Positions 42,136 to 52,400 of a stretch of DNA of 64,000 nucleotides are shown here, piece by piece (positions within the stretch are counted from its first letter, which is position 1; each line of letters begins with the position of its first letter). Position numbers and translations under genes: made by a program. The notes under the pieces are model-generated. The model worked only from the letters and a program-made list of their open reading frames with translations. It was not told the DNA's origin and did not search any database. Source of the DNA: Streptomyces sp. CB09001 (GTDB lineage: Bacteria; Actinomycetota; Actinomycetes; Streptomycetales; Streptomycetaceae); NCBI RefSeq assembly GCF_003369795.1, contig NZ_CP026730.1:6191001-6255000 (forward strand), read 5' to 3'.

Positions 42136-43260
42136 ATGAGTGGGCGTCAGGTCGATCGCGGACGGCTCGCCGACGTGGTCCTCGCGGCCGTCGTCGGCGC
42201 CCTCGGTACGGCGGCCGCCGCCTTCGACGACGACACCACGGCACTCGACCACGTGCTCGTCGCCCTCGCCTCGGCGGCGCTCGCCTGCCACCGCACCGCC
42301 CCGCGCGCGGTGCTGGCCGTCGCCACCGTCCTCGGCACGGCGTACGTCGTGCACGCGCACCCCGGCCCGCTGTCCGCGCTGCCCGTCCTGGGCGCCGTGC
42401 ACACCGCGGCCCGGGTCGGCCACCGGGGCGTCGCGGCGGCCGGCGGCGCCGTGTTCCTGGCCGGGTACGTCGCCACCGGCCCCGGCACGCAGAACGCGGC
42501 CGAGCGGGCCGGACTGCTCGCCGGGTGGTTCCTGTGCGCCGTGGTGACCGGTCTCGCCGACCGGAACTGGCAGGCGTACCTGCGCCAGACCGAACAGCGG
42601 GCCCTGGAGGCGGAACGCACCAGGGAGGAGGCGGCCCTGCGCCGCGCCGGGGAGGAACGGCTGCGGATCGCCCGCGAGTTGCACGACTCGCTGACGCACA
42701 GCATCTCCATCGTCAAGCTCCAGGCGGGCGTCGCCGTCCACCTCGCGCGCAAACGTGGCGACGAGGTGCCGCCCGCGCTGCTCGCCATCCAGGAGGCCAG
42801 TGGCGAGGCGATGCGCGAACTGCGCTCCGCCCTCCAGGTGCTGCGGGCCGACGAACCGGCCGGCACCCCGGCCCTGCTCGTCCAGCGGGCCCGCGCGGCG
42901 GGGCTCGCCGTCGACCTCACGGTCACCGGGGACGAGCGCCCGCTGCCCCGGGCCGTCGACCGGGCCGCCTACCGCATCGTGCAGGAGGCCCTCACCAACG
43001 CGGCGCGCCACGCCGGACCGGCGAAGATACGGGTCCGCATCGACTACGGGACGGCGCACGAGGGGGAGTTCGTGAGGGAGCTGACGGTAGGCGTGGACGA
43101 CGACGGGGCCGCCGATCCGGCCCGCCCTCCGGTGCCCGGCACCGGCCTGACCGGCATGCACGAACGCGTCAGCGCCCTCGGTGGCACCCTGCGCGCCGCC
43201 CCCCGCGCGGAGGGCGGCTTCTCGGTGCGCGCGCGGCTCCCGCTGGGGGAGACGGTATGA
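42136..43260 (+). CDS. NarL-type sensor histidine kinase
   Basis: 374-aa membrane kinase with about four hydrophobic segments in the first 135 residues (LADVVLAAVVGALGTAAAA, HVLVALASAALAC, AVLAVATVLGTAYVV, AGLLAGWFLCAVVTGLAD). The HisKA_3 motif RLRIARELHDSLTHSISIV has the phosphoacceptor His. The HATPase part is split and short, with RIVQEALTNAARHAG and GTGLTGMHERVSALGG. Its stop overlaps the start of the cognate regulator (ATGA). The signal is unknown. It is divergent from an AhpD-like gene. Confidence 0.93.
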   Translation: MSGRQVDRGRLADVVLAAVVGALGTAAAAFDDDTTALDHVLVALASAALACHRTAPRAVLAVATVLGTAYVVHAHPGPLSALPVLGAVHTAARVGHRGVAAAGGAVFLAGYVATGPGTQNAAERAGLLAGWFLCAVVTGLADRNWQAYLRQTEQRALEAERTREEAALRRAGEERLRIARELHDSLTHSISIVKLQAGVAVHLARKRGDEVPPALLAIQEASGEAMRELRSALQVLRADEPAGTPALLVQRARAAGLAVDLTVTGDERPLPRAVDRAAYRIVQEALTNAARHAGPAKIRVRIDYGTAHEGEFVRELTVGVDDDGAADPARPPVPGTGLTGMHERVSALGGTLRAAPRAEGGFSVRARLPLGETV

Positions 43261-43931
43261 GCGGCGTTCTCCGGGTCGCGCTCGTCGACGACCAGGCACT
43301 GATGCGGGCCGGTTTCCGGGCGCTGCTCGACGCCGAGGAGGGCATCGAGGTGGTCGGCGAGGCCGCGGACGGGGAACAGGGGGTGGCGCTGGTCCGGGCC
43401 CAGGTGCCCGACGTGGCCCTGGTCGACGTACAGATGCCGGTCATGTCGGGCATCGAGGCGACCCGCCGCATCGCCGCCGACCCGGCCCTCGCCGCCGTAC
43501 GCGTCGTCATCCTCACCAACTACGGCCTCGACGAGTACGTCTTCGAGGCGCTGCGGGCGGGAGCCAGCGGATTCCTCCTCAAGGACACCGAGCCGGCCGA
43601 CCTGCTCCAGGCCATCGACGTGGTGGCACACGGCGAGGCCCTGCTCTCCCCGTCGGTCACCCGCACCCTGATCGGTGAGTTCGTCGCCCGGCCCCCGGAC
43701 CGGTCCACCGCACCCGGCCTGGACTCCCTCACCCGCCGGGAACGCGAGGTCACCGCGCTCGCGGCGCGCGGCCTGAGCAACGAGGAGATCGCCGCCCACA
43801 TGGTGATCAGCCCGCTGACCGCCAAGACGCACATCAGCCGGGCGATGACCAAGCTGGGCGCCCGCGATCGGGCCCAACTCGTCGTGTTCGCCTACGAGTC
43901 GGGCCTGGTCGCGGTGCGCCGCACGGTCTAG
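43257..43931 (+). CDS. NarL/LuxR-family response regulator
   Basis: 224 aa. Receiver: VALVDDQALMRAGF (acidic pair), DVALVDVQMPVMSG with the phosphoacceptor Asp, ILTNYG, FLLKDTEP with the conserved Lys. C-terminal LuxR HTH: LTRREREVTALAARGLSNEE and LTAKTHISRAMTKLGARDR. It is coupled to the sensor kinase by a 4-bp overlap. Targets are unknown; the divergent AhpD-like gene is a candidate. Confidence 0.94.
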   Translation: MSGVLRVALVDDQALMRAGFRALLDAEEGIEVVGEAADGEQGVALVRAQVPDVALVDVQMPVMSGIEATRRIAADPALAAVRVVILTNYGLDEYVFEALRAGASGFLLKDTEPADLLQAIDVVAHGEALLSPSVTRTLIGEFVARPPDRSTAPGLDSLTRREREVTALAARGLSNEEIAAHMVISPLTAKTHISRAMTKLGARDRAQLVVFAYESGLVAVRRTV

Positions 43932-43946
43932 GAAGCGCAGGGAGCC

Positions 43947-45011
43947 TCAGGGCACCCGGGCGGTCCACTCGGCGGAGGAGAACTTGGCGCGGGCCAACTC
44001 CCGGGCCCGGGTCAGCTCCTCGTCCGTCACCTTGCCCCGGCTCAGCCCGTACCGCCCGCCGAAGGAGGAGATCATCCGCTCGATCACGGCCTCGCGCGCC
44101 AGACCGGTCTGCCGGCGCAGCGGGTCCACCCGCTTCTTCGCGGACTTCGTGCCCTTGTCGGACATCTTCTCCCGCCCGATGCGCAGCACCTGAAGCATCT
44201 TGTCCGCGTCGATGTCGTACGACATGGTCACGTGGTGCAGTACGGCGCCGGGTCCGCCCCCGGGGCCCACGACGCGCTTCTGCGCGGCGCCAGCGATCTT
44301 GCCCTGGTCGGTGGCGATGTCGTTCAGCGGCTGGTACCAGGCGCGGATGCCCATCTCGCCGAGCGCGCCGAGCACCCAGTCGTCGAGGTAGGCGTAGCTG
44401 TCCTGGAAGGAGAGTCCCTGCACCAGCGCCTCCGGCACGGACAGGGAGTAGGTGATGGTGTTGCCGGGCTCCACGAACATCGCGCCGCCCCCGGAGATCC
44501 GGCGGACCACCTCGATGCCGTGCCGGGCGGCGCCCTCGGCGTCCACCTCGTTGCGCAGGGACTGGAAACTGCCGATGATCACGGCCGGGGCGCCCCACTC
44601 CCACACCCTCAGCGTCGGCGGCCGCCGGCCCGCGGCGACCTCGGCGGTCAGCACCTCGTCGAGGGCCATGTGCAGGGCGGGGGACTCGGGTCCCTCGTGG
44701 ATCAGCTGCCAGTCGTAGTCCGTCCAGTCCGTGGCGTGCGCCAGCGCGCGGCGCACGGCGATGCCGACGCCCTCCGAGGTCAGCCCGTACATGACGGTGC
44801 CCTCGGGCAGGGCCGCGTCGATCCGTGCGGCGAGTCCCGTCGCGGCGGTGTCCGCCGGGGCGCCCTCCAGCGCGCGGTTGACGGCGTCCAGCGCCTCGTC
44901 CGGCTCCAGGAAGAAGTCGCCCGCCACCCGCACGTGGCGCAGCACGCCGTCCTCGGCCTCCACGTCCACGACGACCAGCTTGCCGCCGGGGACCTTGTAT
45001 TCACCGTGCAC
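43947..45011 (-). CDS. lplA: Lipoate-protein ligase with N-terminal accessory domain
   Basis: Attaches lipoate (via lipoyl-AMP) to E2 or GcvH proteins; 354 aa. The N-terminal 90 residues (YKVPGGKLVVVDVEAEDG to EGVGIAVRRAL) resemble the small domain that is C-terminal in E. coli LplA and separate (LplB) in Thermoplasma, so domain order is permuted. The catalytic domain carries VIIGSFQSLRNEVD, VRRISGGGAMFVEPGN (lipoate/adenylate loop) and DIATDQGKIAGAAQKRV with the key Lys. GTG 45011 follows GGAGG. A basic stretch (SDKGTKSAKKRVDPLRRQTG) lies near the C-terminus. Confidence 0.9.
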   Translation of the reverse strand: MHGEYKVPGGKLVVVDVEAEDGVLRHVRVAGDFFLEPDEALDAVNRALEGAPADTAATGLAARIDAALPEGTVMYGLTSEGVGIAVRRALAHATDWTDYDWQLIHEGPESPALHMALDEVLTAEVAAGRRPPTLRVWEWGAPAVIIGSFQSLRNEVDAEGAARHGIEVVRRISGGGAMFVEPGNTITYSLSVPEALVQGLSFQDSYAYLDDWVLGALGEMGIRAWYQPLNDIATDQGKIAGAAQKRVVGPGGGPGAVLHHVTMSYDIDADKMLQVLRIGREKMSDKGTKSAKKRVDPLRRQTGLAREAVIERMISSFGGRYGLSRGKVTDEELTRARELARAKFSSAEWTARVP

Positions 45012-45086
45012 CGTTGCCTCCGTTCCGCATCCGGCGACAACAGCGTGCCCGGCCGGTGTGTTCCCGTCCTGCCCCCGGTCGTGCGG

Positions 45087-46082
45087 TCACGCGACCTGTT
45101 CGGCCACCCGGTCGCCGACGGGCACGGTCAGCCGCACCTCGGTGCCGCCCCCGCGCGCCGGCCCGACGACGAGGTCGGCGCCGATCAGCAGGGCGCGCTC
45201 GCGCATGCCGCGGATCCCGGCGCCCTCGGCGGCCCCGCCCGAGTCGTCGAAGCCCCGGCCGTCGTCCCGTACCCGCAGCCGGACGGCGTCACCGGCCCGC
45301 TCCAGGGACAGCACCACCAGGCGGGCCCCGGAGTGCCGGGCCGCGTTGGTGAGGCCCTCCTGGGCGACGCGGTAGAGCACCAGGTCGGCGTTGTCGCCCA
45401 GACGGGGCAGGCCGGAGGCGATGGCGTGGCGCACGGTCAGCGAAGGCCCGGTGAACTCGTCCGCGAGCGACCTCAGGGCGCTGCCCAGGCCCAGCTCCTC
45501 CAGGACCCCCGGGAGCAGCCGGCGGGCGATGCGGCGGATCTCGTCCAGGCTGGCCCGGGTCGTCTCCTGCACCTGCGAGAGCTGTTCACGCACCTCGTCG
45601 GGCGCCTGGTCCGCGACCCGCTTGAGATCCAGCAGCACGGCGGCGAGGGTCTGCCCCACCTCGTCGTACAGCTCCTGGGCCACCCGGTGACGCTCCGACT
45701 CCTGCGCGCTCAGCGTGCGGGCGGCGCTCAGGGCGCGTTCGGCCTCCAGCCGGTCGAGCATGGTGTTGAAGGTGGTGATCAGTTCGGCGATCTCGCCGTC
45801 GCCGTCGACCTTCGGGCGGACCCGCGGCCGCAGCAGATCGGTCGTGGTCATGGCTCGCGCGAGCTGGCGCAGTGGTCCGAGGCCGATCCGCAGCAGCAGG
45901 ATGTTGGCGATCAGTATGACCACCAGGCCGGCCGTGAGGATCGCGGCCTCGGTGAGCAGGACGGGGGTCGACACGGTGACCGGTCCCAGCAGCAACGCGG
46001 TCGCCGCGACCAGCACCACCGAGTTGAACAGCGAGATTCTCCAGAACAGGGGCACCGCAGCAGCGTCCGGGACGTGCGCCAC
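45087..46082 (-). CDS. HAMP-type sensor kinase lacking the phosphoacceptor His
   Basis: About 331 aa from GTG 46082; an in-frame GTG at 46127 would add 15 residues. Two membrane helices (NSVVLVAATALLLGPV and TEAAILTAGLVVILIANIL), then HAMP and a coiled region TFNTMLDRLEAERALSAART. The HisKA_3 box reads ESERHRVAQELYDEVGQTL: the expected ELHD is ELYD, so the phosphoacceptor His is Tyr (TAC). The ATPase domain is intact (RVAQEGLTNAARHSG, VRDDGRGFDD, GIRGMRERALLIGADL). No response regulator is adjacent. It may work as a pseudokinase or phosphatase, or it may be decaying. Confidence 0.87.
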   Translation of the reverse strand: MAHVPDAAAVPLFWRISLFNSVVLVAATALLLGPVTVSTPVLLTEAAILTAGLVVILIANILLLRIGLGPLRQLARAMTTTDLLRPRVRPKVDGDGEIAELITTFNTMLDRLEAERALSAARTLSAQESERHRVAQELYDEVGQTLAAVLLDLKRVADQAPDEVREQLSQVQETTRASLDEIRRIARRLLPGVLEELGLGSALRSLADEFTGPSLTVRHAIASGLPRLGDNADLVLYRVAQEGLTNAARHSGARLVVLSLERAGDAVRLRVRDDGRGFDDSGGAAEGAGIRGMRERALLIGADLVVGPARGGGTEVRLTVPVGDRVAEQVA

Positions 46083-46398
46083 GGGAGTCCATCGGTTCGC
46101 ACACCCATTTCCGGCCCGCACCGGCACGTAGCGGCCGGGCGGGACGGCGGCACCCGCCGGCCGGCCTGGGCCGCATGCGTGTCACCGGGGAACTGCCGGC
46201 GCTCGCCGCCGGCGAGGTGGACGTCTCGTGCGTGATCAAGGCGTACGAGGAGGTCGTCGCCGCCGGCCCGATGCTCACCGCCGCCCCGCCCGCCCCGGCT
46301 GGTCGGCTACGACGCCCGCGCCGACGAGCACGCCCTGCGCCGCGCCCGGGAGGGCAACGGGCCCCGCACCGGGGCGCCGAGCCCGACGTGAGAACGAC
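46083..46398 (+). pseudogene. Possible frameshifted short reading between kinase and GH92 gene
   Basis: From ATG 46175 the + strand reads RVTGELPALAAGEVDVSCV and VIKAYEEVVAAGP; after a +1 shift near 46290 it continues as LVGYDARADEHALRRAREG and stops at about 46389-46391. The two pieces look like parts of one small protein broken by a frameshift. No family is recognised and chance is not excluded. Otherwise the gap of about 375 bp shows only a terminator. Confidence 0.3.
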
Positions 46399-46439
46399 GG
46401 ACCGCCGCCGGCACGGCCATACCGTGCGGGCGGCGGTCC
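46399..46439 (-). terminator. Long hairpin terminator of the GH92-PAP2 gene
   Basis: GGACCGCCGCC (from 46399) pairs with GGCGGCGGTCC (to 46439), extended inward by GCACGG/CCGTGC around a short CCATA-like loop. The stem is about 18 bp and lies just past the stop of the giant minus-strand gene (46458). Confidence 0.7.
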
Positions 46440-46457
46440 ACCGGGGCCGTCCCGGGG

Positions 46458-49400
46458 TCATCCCACGGTCCGCTCCCACTCGCGTGCCGGCGTCCAGAGA
46501 CCGCCACCGTCGCCGACACCACCACTGCCACCGGCCGTCCCGCCGCCGGTGTCCCAGAGCGCGCCCGGCCGGTGCGGATGCCGCTCCGTCGGCCGGAAGC
46601 CGACCGTGTAGGTGCGGGTGTACGCGCCGTTGGCCGAGGTCACCCTGATGGTGCGGGTGGTGAAGCCGCGCTGCGAGGACGAGACGGTGGAACTGCCCCC
46701 GACCACACTCACCCGCGCACCCGACGCCGCCGTCACGGCACCGACGGCGGGGATCCTCCCGCGCTTCGGCCGGTCCACGACGTACGTGCTCACCTCCGGA
46801 TCGAACCCGTCGAGAGCCACGCCTCCCACCGTGATCGCGGAGGCGTCGGCCACACTGGCCCGCGTGGCGTCCGAGAAGTTGGTCACCGTGACCGAACCGT
46901 CGGCGTTCACGACCACGTCCGCCGCCATCGCCGCCGCCAGGTTGATCCGCTGCCAGCCCGGCCCGCCGGACCCGGTGAGGTCGAGCGGGTACCCCGAGTC
47001 CGTCGCGGTCTGCTCCAGGACCTGGGTGCGCTGTTCCGCGGTGAGGTCCGGGAAGGCCGTGATCAGCAGCGCCGCCGCGTCCTCCGGCGCGTCGAGGGCC
47101 TGCCCGGCCTTCCCGGTCCGGGAGAACCCGTAGGTCAGCCGCCGCGTGTACCGGTCGATCTGCTGCGCGGTGCTCAGACCGGCGTAGGGGTCGCCCGCGC
47201 AGGCCGTGAGGGTGTCGCCGTAGCCCTCCTCCTCGCACCGCGCGAGCAGCACGTTCTCGATCTCGGTGTGGGCCTGCCCCAACAGCTTCTCGAACTCCGG
47301 GTCCGCCCAGCGGTGCGCCACCGTGGCCTGGGCCGTGATGCGGCCGCCCATGACGTCCAGCGGGTAGTGGAACCCGAGGACGACGCGGTTGTCGCCGTAC
47401 TCCGAGGCGCGCGCCAGGATCGACGGTGCCAGGTCGGGCAGCAGCGTGGCGAGGATCGTCCCGGCCTCGTAGCCGCCGTAGGTGTGGCCGCTCGGGTACG
47501 AGCCCTGTCCCGCGAGGCCGCTGTACGAGCTGTTCTGCGACTCGTAGATCGCCCCGCCGTCCCCGGCGAAGCCCAGCCGCACGTACGGGCGCAGGTACTG
47601 GTAGTGGTTCTTCGCCGCGTCGTGGGTGTCGAGGTTCTCGTTGACGCGGGAGAACAGCGCGCTGGTCTTGGGCAGTCGGCCTTCCTTGAGGGCTTCGCCG
47701 TACAGCGGGCCGAGCCGGGAGCCGAGGCCGTCGGCCATCGTGACGGTGGCGCTGTTCGACGCGTCCACCTCGGCCCGGTCGACCTGCCGCTGCGTCGCCG
47801 CGTTGTTGACGCTCACGGTGATCCTGTCGTTCTCGGCGCCGAGCGGGGTGCCCGCGGGCAGCTCCGAGCCGGCGCCGAGCGTGGCGGGGCCGAGGTCGTC
47901 GAAACCGGAGAGCAGGTGGGTGAACCAGTCGGACCCGTCCCCGGTCCGGGGCCACGCGTCCGAGGCGTAGGCGGCGTCGAGCACGTCGTCCGGGAAGGGG
48001 GACGGCTCGTAGTCCGCCGGGTCGGTGGCGGCGGTGGCGGAGGTGACCGAGGCGGTGGAGACCGCCGTACCGGGGTCGTCCGAGCTGCCGGCCCGGGTGA
48101 CCGCGGTCACGGTGGCGGTGTGGGCCTTCGCCCCGCCGGCCGACGTGAGCAGCGCGGTGGAGGTGGTGCCGTTGACGTGCGCGGTGGTTCCGTCGTCGAG
48201 GGCGACGGTGTAGCCCACGACCGGGAAGCCGCCGTCACCGGCCGGCCGCCAGTTCACCCGGACCCGTTCGCCGTCGGTGACCACGCCCGTGACGGTCGGG
48301 GCCTGAGGCCTGTTGTCACCCGTGACGGCGGGCTGCGTCGGTGCGCTCCAGGGGGAGTCGCCCAGGGCGTTCACCGCGCGGACCCGCGCCGTGTACGACG
48401 TGGCGTCCGTCAGCCCGGTGAACACGGTGCTCCGGCTGTCCGGATCGGCGATCTCGACCTGGTGGCCGCCGCTGAGCGTGATCTCGTAGCCGGTGACCGG
48501 CGAACCGCCGTCGTCCTCGGGCGCGGACCAGGTGACCTTCACACTCGTGCCGGACGGGGCCGCGGACACCGCGTCGGGCGCGGCCGGCACCGTCCTGCGC
48601 TTGGTGGTGAGCGAGGACCTGGCGCGGTCGAGGGCCGCGTACCGTTCGGTGAGGGTGCGGTCCGTCGCCGCCTCGTCCGCCACGGCCGTCCTCGCCGCGG
48701 TGAGCGCCGTGGTGAACGCCGTCCACGAGGCGTCCGTGTAGCGCTCGTTGCCGAGGGCGGACGCCGTGGCGACCAGGCTCTCCAGCCTCAGTCTCGGCAG
48801 CGGCACCAGCTGGTTCGCGGCCAGGGTCAGGCTCCGGGTCCGCAGGTCGACCTCGAGCTGCGTCGCGTCCCCGGCGCCGAGGAGGTCGCGGGCGGCGGTG
48901 AGTTCGCGCCGGAACACCCCGAAGTCGATCGTGCCGTACCGGCTCGCGTCCTCGGACAGGTCCTCGTACTGGTCGATCGCCTTGCGCAGGGCGGACAGAT
49001 CCGTCTGCGCGGGCTCCTCGACGTGGTCGAAGGCGACCTGGCCGAGGTTGGCGACGTAGGGGTGCGAGGAGTCGGCGTTCGTGGTCAGCCGCAGGTGCAC
49101 GGCGTGCGTGCCGGTGACCGCCTTGGGCAGGGTCAGGCTGGTCGTCCCGCCCGACGACCACGAACTGCCGGTGACCGGCAGGGGGATCGTCGCGTACGGC
49201 GTACCGGGGGAGTCCGCGTCGAAGGAGTCCAGATAGAGGTGCACGGCGGAACCGGTGCCGCAGCGCGCGGAGTTGTTGACGTAGGTGAGCGTGACGGTGT
49301 TCTTGGCGGAGTCGCCGAAGTCGACGTCGCCGTAGTCGAGCCAGGCTCCGTCGTAGGTGCCGCCCAGACTGGTGGCGGAACCCGCGTCGCTCCAGGTGGC

Positions 49401-52400
49401 CGGTTCGCTCTTGAGCCCGCCGCCGCTGTTGCCCTCGAAAGCCGTGGCGTCGAACACCACCGGGGCGTCCGCCTGCCGCGTCAGGATGAGCGAGTGGACG
49501 TTGGCGACGTAGGGCTGCGGGTCGGTCTGCGTGCTGGAGACGAAGACGGCGTAGACGTCCTGCGTGCCCTCGAAGACGTCCGGGTCGAGCCGCACGCTCG
49601 TGTCCGCCACGGTGCCCCAGCCCGAGCCGGTGTAGTCGAGCGGGACGGTGACGGCCGTCGGGCCGTCCTTCGCACCCAGGCGCAGTTCGATGTGCGAGTC
49701 CGACGCCGCGCGGGAGCGGGGCTTGTCATAGCTGACGGTGACGGTGTCGGCGCCGTCACCGAGGCCGGTGTCCCGCCACTCGGCCCACGCGCCGTTCGTC
49801 ACGTTCTCGAAGACGCCGCCCGAGAGCTTCAGCGGGAGTGAACCGTCGCCGGTCGACGTGGCGTTGGCCGTGGTGAGCGTGGCGAGTGTCGTGACCGGGG
49901 AGGACGAGGGGGCCGCTTCGGGCGAGAACTGGTACCAGTCGAAGTTGGATACCCACTGCTGCCCCGAGGGGGCGTGGAACACGAAGGTCGCGCTCGATGC
50001 CTCCAGCAGGGCTTCCGGGTCCGAGACCGCCGCCCGCACGGTCGTGTAGTACTGCCAGCCGCCGGTCCCGGGCAGCGAGACGGTGGCGACGACGGGGCCG
50101 TCGGCGTCCCCGGCGTGGATGTCCACGCTGCTCGGCTGCGCCGTCGCGGCCTGCGAGTTGGCGTAGCGCACGGAGACGCTCCGCGGGGCGACCCCGCCGA
50201 AGTCGAGGTTCGTGTACTGCTCCCAGGCGCCCTCGGTGACGCCGCCGAGGTCGCCGTCCGAGTGGAACGCCTCCTTGACGAGGCTGGGCCCCTCCATCCG
50301 GTCGGGGTCCTCGGCCTGGAGGACGGCGTAGCCGCCCTCGTCCAGGGTGAGTGCGTCGACGGCCGAGCGCAGCGCGTCGTGCGCCGCCATGAGCGTGCCG
50401 GTGGGGGAGGCGGAGTTCGCGAGGACGGTCCGCGCGCGTTCGAGCGCCGTGCGGAAGATGCCGTAGGAGCCGTCGGAGTAGTTGCCCTTCCGCACCAGGG
50501 ACGCCTCCTCGACCAGGGCGGCGAGGCTCCCCCGGTGCACGGCCGCGGCCGAGACGAGCAGCGGGTCGGTCACCGACACCCCGGTGCCGGTCACGGTGGA
50601 GGCCGGTATGCCGTGCGGGAAGGCCCGGTCGCGGAAGGTGATGCCGAACCGCGCGTCGGTCCTCGTGGTGCCGGTGAGCTTCAGCGACGCGGTGCGTTTG
50701 CCGGTGACCCGGAGATCCGCCGTCACGCCGTCCGGGAGGCCGGTCACGCTCGCCGCGCCGGTCCGGGTGAGGCTGGTTCCCTTCCGCGCGGCGAACGACG
50801 CCCTGCCGGACAGGCGGAGTTCGACGCTCGCGTCGACGGTGCCGTCGGCGGCGGTGCCGACGGTCTCCGGGCTGGCGGAGACGACGGTCGTGCCCCTGCC
50901 CGGCGCGTGCTCGTCGTCACCGTCGCCCGAGTCGGTGTTCAGCGAGTAGGCGGGCTCGGTGCGGGCGCCCCAGGACGACGGCTTGGCACCCATGTCGAAC
51001 CTCAGGGTGCCGCCGGCGACGATCTGCGAGTAGTCGAGCCACGTGTTCGAGAACCGCTTGCCGTTCAGCGCCGCGCTCTGCACGTAGTGGTTGCCCGGCG
51101 AGACCCCGTCGGCCTCGACGGTGAACTCGGCGCCGTTGGCGTAGGTGATCGTCGTGGAGTCGAAGAACGGGCTGCCGATCTGGAACTGGCTGGAGCCCGC
51201 GGTCACCGGGAACAGCCCGAGGGCGGCGGCGACGAACATCGTCGACATGGTGCCGGCGTCGTTGTCCATGGTCGGCAGGAAGCCGTCCGGGGCGAGTTCG
51301 TAGGCCTTGGTCTTCACCGGCGGCCTGAACTCGCCGCCGGAGCTGGGGGCTTCGTTCGTGGAGCCCGTCGCGATGTACCGGTTCCAGGTCTCACCGGTGT
51401 AGATGGCGCGCACCCACTTCTGCGTCAGGCTCGGCTCGCCGACGTAGTTGAAGAGGTAGGGGGCCTGGAGGTCGATCTCGTTGGCGTTGGAGTGCAGCAT
51501 GGCCGAGCCGTCGTCGGCGTCGGAGTCCTCGCCGAACATGTGCCGGATCGCGGCCCGGCCGGCCTTCACACCACCCATGGCCTCGATGAGCCCGCCCATG
51601 TCGTACGCGTCGTACCAGTGGTACTGCCAGAGCGTGCCCTGGTAGAGCCTGGCCTCCTCGAACTTCTCGTAGTCGGCCTGCTGCCAGTCGCCGTCGCCCT
51701 CGCGCGGGGTGAGCAGACCGACCTCGGTGCCGTCGTCCGCGGTCCAGGCGCCGGGCTTGACCAGGTTGTCGGTCGCCATCGTCGCCTGCTCGCGCAGCTT
51801 CTTCGCGTCCGCGTCCTCGCCGAGCGCGTCGGCGATGACGGACAGCGCCCACTGGTCGTAGCCGCGCTGCACCGTCGTACCGGGGTCACCCGGAATGTAG
51901 CCCTGCCGCAACTGCGTCCCGGTGTAGTACCCGGTGTACGACTTCAGCGCCGGGTACGCCTCGTCGAGCCGGTCGAAGTCCTTGAACCCCTTCGACAGCG
52001 CGTCGGCGATCACCACCGCCGAGCGCTCCCAGCGCACCGTCGGCACCGAGTGGGTGAGACTGCCCGGGCTCTTGCCCGCGGCGTGCGCGTCGGCGAAGAG
52101 GATGACCGCGGACTGCACCATGTCCCGGTAGGCCGCCGGGTCGATGTAGGCCTCGACCGAGTACTTGCGGAAGTCGTCCCAGGTGGACCAGCCGTCGTAG
52201 TACGTGAAGCCGTTCGCCTCGTGCACCGCGCCGTCGACGCCGCGGTACGTGCCGCTGGTGCTGGTGGCGTTCACCGGCAGCGCGTACATGCGGTACAGGT
52301 GCGTGTAGAACTGCTTGGTGAGCGTCGAGTCCGGGTCGGCCTTCTTCGAGGCCTTCACCGCGACGGCGCCGAGGGTGCGGTTCCACTCCGCCTTCGTCTG

